Part shown: positions 1-7,159 of the stretch, one piece after another
How positions within the stretch are numbered: the first letter of the stretch is position 1
Layout of the letters: the number at the start of each line of letters is the position of its first letter
Assembly: GCF_000478605.2 (NCBI RefSeq)
Contig: NZ_ASHX02000001.1
Span: forward strand, 1,429,144-1,493,143
From: Streptomyces thermolilacinus SPC6
Lineage (GTDB): Bacteria > Actinomycetota > Actinomycetes > Streptomycetales > Streptomycetaceae
Length of the DNA stretch: 64,000 nt
Direction: 5' to 3'
Position numbers and translations under genes: made by a program
Notes under the pieces: generated by a model
Databases searched by the model: none
What the model saw: the letters and a program-made list of their open reading frames with translations, nothing else
Told to the model about the DNA's origin: nothing

Positions 1-1240
1 CCGGCTCATCCGCTCCAGTGAGAACTCGGCGCAGGCCAAGGAGCGGCTGATCGAGCGGTTCTCGCTGAGCGACGTCCAGACCCAGTACATCCTGGACACA
101 CCGCTGCGGCGGCTCACCAAGTTCGACCGGCTGGAGCTGGAGGGCGAGCGGGACCGTCTGAACAGCGAGATCGAGGAGCTGACGAAGATCCTGGACTCGG
201 ACGCCGAGCTGCGCAAGCTCGTGTCGTCCGAGCTGGCCACGGTGGCGAAGAAGTTCGGCACGGAGCGGCGCACGGTGCTGCTGGAGTCGGCGGGTTCCAC
301 GGCCGCCACGGTGCCGCTGGAGGTCGCCGACGACCCGTGCCGGGTGCTGCTGTCCTCGACGGGGCTGCTGGCCCGTACGGCGAGCGGCGAGCCGCTGCCG
401 GAGCACGGCGGGAAGCGCGTCAAGCACGACGTGATCGTGTCGGCGGTCGCGGCGACGCAGCGCGGCACGGTCGGCGCGGTGACGTCCGCCGGGCGGCTGC
501 TGCGCATCCCGGTGATCGACCTGCCGCAGCTGCCGGACACGGCGTCGGCGCCGAACCTGTCGGGCGGGGCGCCGCTGGCGGAGTTCCTGACGCTGGAGAA
601 GGACGAGACGGTCGTCTGCCTGACCACCCTGGACGAGTCGTCGCCCGGTCTGGCGCTGGGCACGCTCCAGGGCGTCGTGAAGCGGGTGGTGCCCGACTAC
701 CCGGCGAACAAGGACGAGCTGGAGGTCATCACGCTCAAGGAGGGCGACCGGATCGTCGGCGCGGCGGAGCTGCGGACGGGCGAGGAGGACCTGGTCTTCA
801 TCACGTCGGACGCGCAGCTGCTGCGCTATCCGGCGTCCCAGGTGCGCCCGCAGGGCCGTCCGGCGGGCGGTATGGCGGGCGTGAAGCTGGCGGCGGGCGC
901 CGAGGTGATCTCGTTCACCGCCGTGGACCCGGCGTCGGACGCGGTCGTGTTCACGGTCGCGGGCGCCACGGGCCAGTTGGACGCCTCGGTCGGCACGTCG
1001 GCGAAGCTGACGCCGTTCGACCAGTACCCGCGCAAGGGCCGGGCCACGGGTGGGGTGCGCTGCCACCGGTTCCTGAAGGGCGAGGACGTGCTGGTGCTGG
1101 CCTGGGCGGGCGACGCCCCGGCCATGGCGGCCCAGAAGAACGGCGCGCCGGTGGAGCTGCCCGACGTGGACCCGCGCCGGGACGGGTCGGGTACGCCGCT
1201 GGTCAAGCCGGTGGCGGTGCTGGCGGGCCCGCTGGTGTAG
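1..1240 (+). CDS. parC: DNA topoisomerase IV subunit A (ParC), C-terminal part
   Basis: This is the 3' part of a type IIA topoisomerase A subunit; the gene starts before the window and about 412 residues are visible. ParC with ParE decatenates daughter chromosomes. The first ~70 visible residues (RLTKFDRLELEGERDRL and the following EIEEL stretch) are the coiled-coil arm after the breakage-reunion domain. From about residue 75 on come the repeated beta-pinwheel blades of the DNA-wrapping domain, with GyrA-box-like turns QGRPAGGMAG and YPRKGRATGG that lack the canonical QRRGGKG. That favours ParC over GyrA, as does parE about 6 kb away. The active-site tyrosine lies outside the window. It converges on the GTPase gene, with a hairpin between them. 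Confidence 0.9.
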   Translation, partial: RLIRSSENSAQAKERLIERFSLSDVQTQYILDTPLRRLTKFDRLELEGERDRLNSEIEELTKILDSDAELRKLVSSELATVAKKFGTERRTVLLESAGSTAATVPLEVADDPCRVLLSSTGLLARTASGEPLPEHGGKRVKHDVIVSAVAATQRGTVGAVTSAGRLLRIPVIDLPQLPDTASAPNLSGGAPLAEFLTLEKDETVVCLTTLDESSPGLALGTLQGVVKRVVPDYPANKDELEVITLKEGDRIVGAAELRTGEEDLVFITSDAQLLRYPASQVRPQGRPAGGMAGVKLAAGAEVISFTAVDPASDAVVFTVAGATGQLDASVGTSAKLTPFDQYPRKGRATGGVRCHRFLKGEDVLVLAWAGDAPAMAAQKNGAPVELPDVDPRRDGSGTPLVKPVAVLAGPLV

Positions 1241-1268
1241 CCACCGGGGCGTGACGCGCGCGAAGGGG

Positions 1269-1292
1269 GGCGCCCACCGGGGGGTGGGCGCC
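1269..1292. terminator. Terminator-like hairpin between convergent parC and GTPase gene
   Basis: Perfect 10-bp inverted repeat GGCGCCCACC / GGTGGGCGCC with a 4-nt loop, followed directly by a second small hairpin (GGCCC / GGGCC). It lies 29 bp after the parC stop and 39 bp beyond the end of the convergent gene, so it could serve both. There is no T-tract, as is usual in Streptomyces. Confidence 0.6.
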
Positions 1293-1330
1293 GGCCCTCG
1301 CGGGCCCCGCCGGTGGCCGTCCGGCGACGG

Positions 1331-2656
1331 TCAGAGGCGGCCGTGGGCCTGGGTGGCGGGGCCGTCGTACGGGGTGTGGCCACGACCGCCGTACGGATCG
1401 CCGTCGGGGTCCTCGCACGGATCGCCGTATGAGTCCTCGTACGGGTCGTCGTCGGGCTCGTCGTCCGGGACGGTGTCGTCGCACGGGACGGTCTCGTCGT
1501 ACGGGGCCGCCTCGTCGTACGGGGCAGGCTCGGCCGGGTCGGCGGGCTCGTCGTACGCCACCGCACCGCCCGTCCCGTCCGTACCGCCCTCGCCTCCCGC
1601 CCCAGGGGCCTCCTCGTGAGGCTCGGGGACGTAGCGCAGGACGCCCCACAGGGCGTGGTCCTCCGGCACGTCGTCCGGGCCCGTCACGCGGCACCCGGCC
1701 AGCGACCCGAGCAGCGCCTCCCCGTCCGTGCCCGCGCCGATCAGCACCACCTGGGTGAGCCGCTCGGCGCCGGGCGGCCACGGCTCCGGGTGGAACCGCA
1801 GGAACCGCCCGACGGCGTGCACGACGTACCGGTGGTCCGGGTCGGCGGGGCCGAAGTCCACGAACCCCTTGATCCGGTACAGCCCTTCGGGCCGCGAGTC
1901 CAGGAAGTCCATGAGCCGGCGCGGGTGCATCGGCTCCGCGGCGGTGAACGACACGGTCTCGTAGGCGGCGTGCGGGTGGTTCCGGTGCTCGCGCTCGTAC
2001 GCGTCGGCGTACAGGTCCTCGAAGGATAGCTGCCGGGCGCCGTCCTGGTCGTCGGCGCGTGCGGCCCGGTCGAACAGCAGCTCCGGATCGACGCGCCCGT
2101 ACGCCGCCGTGACGACCGCCGCGCGGTCGGCGAGGCCGGTGACCGTCTCCCGCACCCGCCGCAGCTCGGCCTCCGGGACGCGGTCGGCCTTGTTGACGAC
2201 GACCAGGTCGGCGATGCCGAGGTGCCGGTCCGTCTCGGGGTGACGGGCGCGCGTCGCGTCGAACTCGGCCGCGTCCACGACCTCGACGAGCCCGCCGTAC
2301 ACGATCCGCTCGTTGTCGCTGGCGAGGATCATCCGCACCAGCTCCTGCGGCTCGGCCAGACCGCTCGCCTCGATGACGATCACGTCGAGGCGAGCCGAGG
2401 GACGGGTGAGGATCTCCAGGTACGTGTCCAGCTCGCTGGTGTCCACGGCGCAGCACAGGCAGCCGTTGCCGAGCGAGACGGTCGAGCCGACCTGCCCGGC
2501 GACGGTCATGGCGTCGATCTCGATGGACCCGAAGTCGTTGACCATCACGCCGACGCGGGTGCCTCGGGCGGTGCGCAGGAGGTGGTTGAGCAGGGTGGTC
2601 TTGCCGGAACCGAGGAATCCCGTGAGGACGACGACGGGAATCTGCTGCGCGCTCAA
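1331..2656 (-). CDS. COG0523/CobW-family GTPase (metallochaperone-like) with acidic tail
   Basis: G3E-family P-loop GTPase of the CobW/ZigA/YeiR group, a family linked to delivery of zinc, cobalt or other metals to target proteins. Visible motifs are the Walker A GFLGSGKT at residues 13-20, the hallmark metal-binding CLCC at 66-69 after SLGNG, EASGLAEP near 97-103, and the guanine-specificity motif NKAD at 155-158. A CobW C-terminal domain lies around 240-335. The last ~90 residues are unusual: a low-complexity Asp/Glu/Pro/Tyr tail built on PYDE/DDxPYED units with two Cys and few His. The start is TTG, with AAAGG upstream at suitable spacing. It is divergent from the sensor kinase (76 bp between). 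I do not know the metal or the client; no zinc-regulon (Zur) box was looked up. Confidence 0.85.
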   Translation of the reverse strand: MSAQQIPVVVLTGFLGSGKTTLLNHLLRTARGTRVGVMVNDFGSIEIDAMTVAGQVGSTVSLGNGCLCCAVDTSELDTYLEILTRPSARLDVIVIEASGLAEPQELVRMILASDNERIVYGGLVEVVDAAEFDATRARHPETDRHLGIADLVVVNKADRVPEAELRRVRETVTGLADRAAVVTAAYGRVDPELLFDRAARADDQDGARQLSFEDLYADAYEREHRNHPHAAYETVSFTAAEPMHPRRLMDFLDSRPEGLYRIKGFVDFGPADPDHRYVVHAVGRFLRFHPEPWPPGAERLTQVVLIGAGTDGEALLGSLAGCRVTGPDDVPEDHALWGVLRYVPEPHEEAPGAGGEGGTDGTGGAVAYDEPADPAEPAPYDEAAPYDETVPCDDTVPDDEPDDDPYEDSYGDPCEDPDGDPYGGRGHTPYDGPATQAHGRL

Positions 2657-2732
2657 GAGGCACCTTTCTCGCTGGGCGGCCGGTTGGTCGGGATTTCCTC
2701 AGGATAGGCGCGGGCGTCTACGGTTTCCGGCC

Positions 2733-4442
2733 ATGAGACCGGTTTCCGCCCCTCGCACCGCTTCCACCCCCGGTGCCCGGACGGGCGCGCGGCGGGCCTG
2801 GCCGTCCCTGGGGTGGCCGAGGCGGATGTTCTCGCAGCTGCTGCTGATCCAGGTGGCGGTGGCGGCCGGGGTGACGGCGCTCGTCACGGGCCTGTTCCTG
2901 GCACCGCTCAGCGGGCAGCTGGACGACCAGGCGATGCGGCGGGCGCTGGCCGTCGCGCAGACCACGGCGTCGTCCCGGCTGGCCGGGGACCTACTGGCGT
3001 CCCGCCCGGCGCCCGGCGGTCCCGTGCAGGCGGAGGCGGAGCGCGTACGGCGGGCGACGGGCTCGGAGTACGTCGTCGTGATGGACGTGCGGGGGGTGCG
3101 CTGGTCGCACCCGAACCCGGGGCGGATCGGCGCGGTCGTGTCCACCGATCCGAGCGGCGCGCTCGCCGGGCGGGAGGTCATGGAGATCGACAGCGGCACG
3201 CTCGGGCGGTCGGCGCGCGGGAAGGTGCCGCTGCGCGACGCGGACGGGAGGATCGTCGGCGCGGTGTCCGTCGGCATCGCGTACGACAGCGTGCGCGCCC
3301 GGTTCCTGGCGGCGATCCCGGGGCTGCTCGCGTACGCGGGCGGGGCGCTGGCGGCGGGCGCGCTGGCCGCGTGGCTGATCGCCAGGCGTGTCCAGCGGCA
3401 GACCCGTGACCTGGCGTTCTCCGATATCGCGGCGCTGCTGGCGGAGCGGGAGGCGATGCTGCACGGCATCCGCGAGGGCGTCGTCGCGCTGGACGCGGCC
3501 GGTCGCGTCCGGCTGGTCAACGACGAGGCGCGGCGGCTGCTGGAGCTGGGGCCCGAGGTCACCGGGCGGCCGCTGGACGAGGTGCTGGACGGCGGGCGCA
3601 CGGCGGACGTGCTGGCCGGGCGGGTCAGCGGCGACGACCTGGTGGCGGTGCGCGGGCGGCGGGTGCTGGTCGCCAACCGGATGCCCACGCACGACGGCGG
3701 CGCGGTGGTGACGCTGCGGGACCGTACCGAGCTGGAGCGGCTGGGCCGCGAGCTGGACGCGACGCGCGGGCTGATCGACGCGCTGCGGGCGCAGGACCAC
3801 GAGCACGCCAACCGGATGCACACACTGCTCGGGCTGCTGCAACTTGAGCTGCACGAGGAGGCGGTGGAGTACCTCACCGACGTCGTGGGGGTGCACCGGA
3901 CGACCGCCGAGCAGGTCACGGAGAAGGTGCACGACCCGCTGGTGGCCGCGCTGCTGGTGGGGAAGGCGACGGTGGCGGCGGAGCGGGGCGTGGCGCTGCG
4001 CATCGCGCCCGGCTCGCTGCTGCCGAACCGGCTGGTCGCGCCGAGCGAGCTGGTCACGGTGGTGGGCAACCTGGTGGACAACGCCGTGGACGCGGCGGCC
4101 GGCTCGCGGGACGCCGCCGTCGAGGTGGAGCTGGGGACGCGGGGCCGTACGGCGGTGCTGCGGGTGGCGGACAGCGGGCCGGGCGTACCGGCGGAGCAGC
4201 GGGAGGCGGTGTTCACGGAGGGCTGGTCCACCAAGCGCCGCCCTTCCCACGGCGCGGGGCGCGGTCTGGGCCTGCCGCTGGTCCGCCGCCTCGCGGAACG
4301 GCACGGCGGGCGGGTCGAGGTGGGTACGGCGGAGGGCGGCGGCGCCGAGTTCACGGTGGTCCTCCCGGAGGCCCTGACGGAGGCCTCACCCGGCCCCGCA
4401 CGGGACGAGGACCCGGCGGACCCGGGCGGCGTACGGCGCTGA
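2733..4442 (+). CDS. CitA/DcuS-type membrane sensor histidine kinase
   Basis: Inner-membrane sensor kinase of the citrate/C4-dicarboxylate type, about 569 residues. Order: a basic N-terminus; first membrane helix near residues 36-60; an extracytoplasmic PAS-like sensor (roughly 60-190, ending GAVSVGIAY); a second helix near 193-215; a cytoplasmic PAS domain (HGIREGVVALD, VNDEARRLLELG); a SpoB-like dimerisation/phosphotransfer segment RAQDHEHANRMH with His356 as the likely phospho-acceptor; and a HATPase with N box (VGNLVDNAVDAA), DSGPG and GAGRGLGL. The start used is ATG 2733; ATG 2826, closer to the first helix, is an alternative and neither has a strong ribosome-binding site. A response regulator normally follows such kinases, but none is adjacent here. 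The nearby acetate-type symporter suggests a carboxylate signal, which is inference. Confidence 0.85.
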   Translation: MRPVSAPRTASTPGARTGARRAWPSLGWPRRMFSQLLLIQVAVAAGVTALVTGLFLAPLSGQLDDQAMRRALAVAQTTASSRLAGDLLASRPAPGGPVQAEAERVRRATGSEYVVVMDVRGVRWSHPNPGRIGAVVSTDPSGALAGREVMEIDSGTLGRSARGKVPLRDADGRIVGAVSVGIAYDSVRARFLAAIPGLLAYAGGALAAGALAAWLIARRVQRQTRDLAFSDIAALLAEREAMLHGIREGVVALDAAGRVRLVNDEARRLLELGPEVTGRPLDEVLDGGRTADVLAGRVSGDDLVAVRGRRVLVANRMPTHDGGAVVTLRDRTELERLGRELDATRGLIDALRAQDHEHANRMHTLLGLLQLELHEEAVEYLTDVVGVHRTTAEQVTEKVHDPLVAALLVGKATVAAERGVALRIAPGSLLPNRLVAPSELVTVVGNLVDNAVDAAAGSRDAAVEVELGTRGRTAVLRVADSGPGVPAEQREAVFTEGWSTKRRPSHGAGRGLGLPLVRRLAERHGGRVEVGTAEGGGAEFTVVLPEALTEASPGPARDEDPADPGGVRR

Positions 4443-4448
4443 TCGCAG

Positions 4449-4612
4449 GCGTACGGGATGGTGCGCGGCCCCGGGGTCGTATCCGGCGCGTTGGGCGTGC
4501 CCGGCGTTACGGGGCAGTGCCCGAGCGCGTACGGGGTGGTGCGCGGGCTCTACGGGCGCGTACGGACCGCGCGGGGGCTCTCGCACGGCCCGCCGTACCG
4601 GGTGGCGCGCGG
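4449..4612 (+). repeat. Three imperfect copies of a ~20-bp element in the kinase-symporter spacer
   Basis: The 231-bp spacer between the two convergent genes has no convincing gene. It holds copies of GCGTACGGGRTGGTGCGCGG at 4449-4468 and 4527-4546 and a more diverged copy (GCCGTACCGGGTGGCGCGCGG-like) at 4592-4612. The spacing is irregular (78 and 65 bp). Function unknown; it could be a remnant of lost sequence. Confidence 0.5.
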
Positions 4613-4673
4613 CGGGCGCCTACCCGGCGCACAGGGGCGCCTCCCGGGTGCCACCGAGTGGCGCGCGACCCGC

Positions 4674-6341
4674 TCAGGCGGCGCCCGCGCCGGTCAGCGC
4701 CCGTACCTCCGTCTCCGCGTGCTTGGCCTCGTCCGGCGGCTCCGGGGAGGTGACCGTGCCCAGCCATCCGGCGAGGAAGCCCAGCGGGATGGAGACCAGG
4801 CCCGGGTTCTGGAGCGGGAAGACGTGGAAGTCCACCCCCGGCAGCAGCGCGCCCGGGCCGCCCGACACGACCGGCGACAGGGCGACCAGCAGCACGGCCG
4901 GGATCAGGCCGCCGTACACGGACCACACGGCGCCCCGCGTGGTGAAGCGGCGCCAGAACAGCGAGTACAGCAGGACGGGCAGGTTCGCGGAGGCGGCGAC
5001 CGCGAAGGCGAGGCCGACGAGGAACGCCACGTTCAGATCCTGGGCGAGCAGGCCCAGGCCGATCGCCACACCACCGACGGCGACTGCGGCCACCCGGGCC
5101 ACGGCCACATCGCCGTACCGCCGCCGCCCCGCTCCCCCTCCCCCGTCCGCGCCCGCGTCCGCGTCCGTGCCGCCGTACCGGCCCCCGCCCGCGTCTCCGT
5201 CCCGGCGCCGGGCGAAAGAGGCGTACAGGTCGTGTGCCACGGAGGCGGAGGAGGCCAGCGTGATGCCCGCGACGACGGCGAGGATCGTCGCGAAGGCGAC
5301 GGCCGCGACCACGGCGAAGAGGACCGTGCCGCCGGTGGAGCCCGCTCCCCCGCCGAGTTCCAGCGCGAGCAGCGGTACAGCCGTGTTGCCCGCGGCGTTG
5401 GAGGCGCGTACGGCGTCGCTGCCGACGATCGCGGCGGCGCCGAAGCCGAGCACGATCGTCATCAGGTAGAAGCCGCCGATGAGGCCGATGGACCAGACGA
5501 CCGAGCGGCGGGCCGCGCGTGCGGTGGGCACGGTGGAGAACCGGACGAGGATGTGCGGCAGTCCGGCCGTGCCCAGCACGAGCGCGAGGCCCAGGCTGAT
5601 GAAGTCCGTACGGGCGGTCCAGTCGTCGCCGTAGCCGAGGCCCGGCGCGAGGAAGTCCCGGCCATGGCCGCTGCGCTCGGCGGCGGTGGTCAGCAGCTCG
5701 CCGAAGTCGCCGTGGAAGCGCAGCAGCACGAGCGCGGTGAGGGCCAGCGCGCCCGCCAGGAGCAGCACGGCCTTGACGATCTGGATCCAGGTCGTGGCGC
5801 GCATCCCGCCCAGTGCCACATAGACGACCATGAGGGCGCCCACGCCGACCACCGTCCACGAGCGCGCCGCGTCGCTCGTGCCGCCCAGCAGCAGGGCGAC
5901 GAGGCTGCCTGCGCCGACCATCTGCGCGACCAGGTACAGCACGGACACGGTCACGGACGACGCGCCCACCGCCGTACGGACCCGGCGCTCGCCCATGCGG
6001 GCGGCGACCACGTCGGCGAGGGTGAAGCGGCCGCAGTTGCGCACGAGTTCGGCCACGAGGAACAGGACGACCAGCCAGGCGACGAGGAAGCCGACCGAGT
6101 ACAGCATGCCGTCGTAGCCGTTGAGCGCGATCAGTCCGGAGATGCCGAGGAACGACGCGGCGGACAAGTAGTCGCCGGAGATGGCGAAACCGTTCTCCAT
6201 GGGCGAGAACAGCCGCCCCCCGGTGTAGAACTCGTCGGCGGAGTCGTGGCGTCGGCGGCTCGCCCACGTGGTGATGCCGAGCGTCACCGCGACGAACGCG
6301 CTGAACAGCAACAGGGCCAGGGTCTGGTGGTCACCGGTCAA
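4674..6341 (-). CDS. Sodium/solute symporter family protein, acetate-permease-like (ActP/MctC type)
   Basis: Polytopic SSS-family transporter of 555 residues that should couple Na+ or H+ entry to uptake of acetate or a related monocarboxylate. About 13 hydrophobic helices are visible, with the family features DSADEFYTGGR, ENGFAISGDYLSAASFLG and GGMRATTWIQIVKA. A cytosolic loop near residues 375-410 carries a low-complexity Gly/Asp/Ala/Arg insert (GDAGGGRYGGTDADAGAD) not usual for the family. The TTG start has GGGAGG upstream and overlaps the DUF485 gene stop by 11 bp, so the two are translationally coupled. A DUF485-symporter pair is the standard yjcH-actP-like arrangement. The substrate is inferred from family only. 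Confidence 0.85.
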   Translation of the reverse strand: MTGDHQTLALLLFSAFVAVTLGITTWASRRRHDSADEFYTGGRLFSPMENGFAISGDYLSAASFLGISGLIALNGYDGMLYSVGFLVAWLVVLFLVAELVRNCGRFTLADVVAARMGERRVRTAVGASSVTVSVLYLVAQMVGAGSLVALLLGGTSDAARSWTVVGVGALMVVYVALGGMRATTWIQIVKAVLLLAGALALTALVLLRFHGDFGELLTTAAERSGHGRDFLAPGLGYGDDWTARTDFISLGLALVLGTAGLPHILVRFSTVPTARAARRSVVWSIGLIGGFYLMTIVLGFGAAAIVGSDAVRASNAAGNTAVPLLALELGGGAGSTGGTVLFAVVAAVAFATILAVVAGITLASSASVAHDLYASFARRRDGDAGGGRYGGTDADAGADGGGGAGRRRYGDVAVARVAAVAVGGVAIGLGLLAQDLNVAFLVGLAFAVAASANLPVLLYSLFWRRFTTRGAVWSVYGGLIPAVLLVALSPVVSGGPGALLPGVDFHVFPLQNPGLVSIPLGFLAGWLGTVTSPEPPDEAKHAETEVRALTGAGAA

Positions 6342-6972
6342 CGCCGGCCTCCCGGGTCATCTGCTGGGTGTCCCAGCGCAGTTCGAGTGCGGCGCGGTCG
6401 CGGTGCACGCGCGCGTGGCGGGCGTACGCCCAGGTGAGGACGAAGGTCGTGAGGAACTGGCCGAGACAGGCGAGCATCGCCACGTTCACCGCGCCGACGA
6501 CGGGGCGGGCCATCAGACCGGGCGCGGTGGTCGCGGCGACGACATAGCCGAGGTACCAGGTGAGGAAGAGGACCGTGGCCGGGCCCACGAACCGGCGATA
6601 GCGGCGGCGCACCTCCTGGAAGGCCGGACTGCGCCGCACCTCCAGGTAGATCTCGGCCGCGCTGGGCCGCAGCTCGCCGTCGGCACCCGTACGAGACGGT
6701 CGCGGAACTGCCGTACCGGGCACCGTGCCATGCCCCGCCGCGGCGGCGATGGCCGCGCCCGCGGGGGGCGGGGTCACCGTGACCGCAGCACCCTGGGCGG
6801 CGCCCACAGCAGTGTGTGCGGCCGCCACAGCGGCCTGCCCGTCGGCTGTGGCGGCCTCCGTGCCGTCCGGGGCCGTCTCGTCGGCCGGCTCGCCCCACCC
6901 CGAGGCCAGCGCGTCGTACCAGGGGTCTCCCCTCCGCGTCGCGGCGGCGTCGCGCCCTTCCCAGTTGTCCAC
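6331..6972 (-). CDS. DUF485 membrane protein, symporter partner
   Basis: Small membrane protein, 213 residues, GTG start preceded by AAGGAG. The C-terminal half is the DUF485 domain (FQEVRRRYRRFVGPATVLFL, then GPATVLFLTWYLGYVV and a second helix VAMLACLGQFLTTFVLTWAY), as found upstream of acetate-type symporters. The N-terminal ~110 residues are an Ala/Thr-rich, probably disordered extension that begins DNWEGRDAAATRRGDPWYDAL and is much longer than in typical ~100-residue family members. It overlaps the symporter by 11 bp and is first in the operon. The role is unknown; it is thought to assist the transporter. Confidence 0.85.
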   Translation of the reverse strand: MDNWEGRDAAATRRGDPWYDALASGWGEPADETAPDGTEAATADGQAAVAAAHTAVGAAQGAAVTVTPPPAGAAIAAAAGHGTVPGTAVPRPSRTGADGELRPSAAEIYLEVRRSPAFQEVRRRYRRFVGPATVLFLTWYLGYVVAATTAPGLMARPVVGAVNVAMLACLGQFLTTFVLTWAYARHARVHRDRAALELRWDTQQMTREAGVDR

Positions 6973-7089
6973 CCGTAGCTCTCCTTGTCAGCGAACCGTT
7001 TCGGCCGCGTGGCCAAGCATGGGCAGAAGGGGAAGATCCCGGACTCTCCTCCCGACGACTTCACTCCATCAGGTGATCCGGACACGCGA

Positions 7090-7126
7090 GAACCCACCGG
7101 CGGAACGGATTCCGGCCGGTGGGTTC
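7090..7126 (-). terminator. Terminator hairpin downstream of parE
   Basis: 12-bp perfect stem GAACCCACCGGC / GCCGGTGGGTTC, with an inner GGAA/TTCC stem in the loop. It begins 34 bp beyond the parE stop and lies upstream of the DUF485-symporter operon, which is read in the same direction. Confidence 0.7.
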
Positions 7127-7159
7127 CGGGTGGGCGCGCCCCCGCGCGCGGGGCACCCG

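Noticed and set aside
4458..6437. 659-codon open frame on the plus strand
   Set aside because: It is antisense to the symporter, dominated by Arg/Gly/Gln/Asp with no hydrophobic or domain pattern.
6965..6973. TTGTCCACC, one base off a DnaA box
   Set aside because: It is the start of the DUF485 coding sequence (GTG GAC AAC) and stands alone, unlike the pair at 21190.
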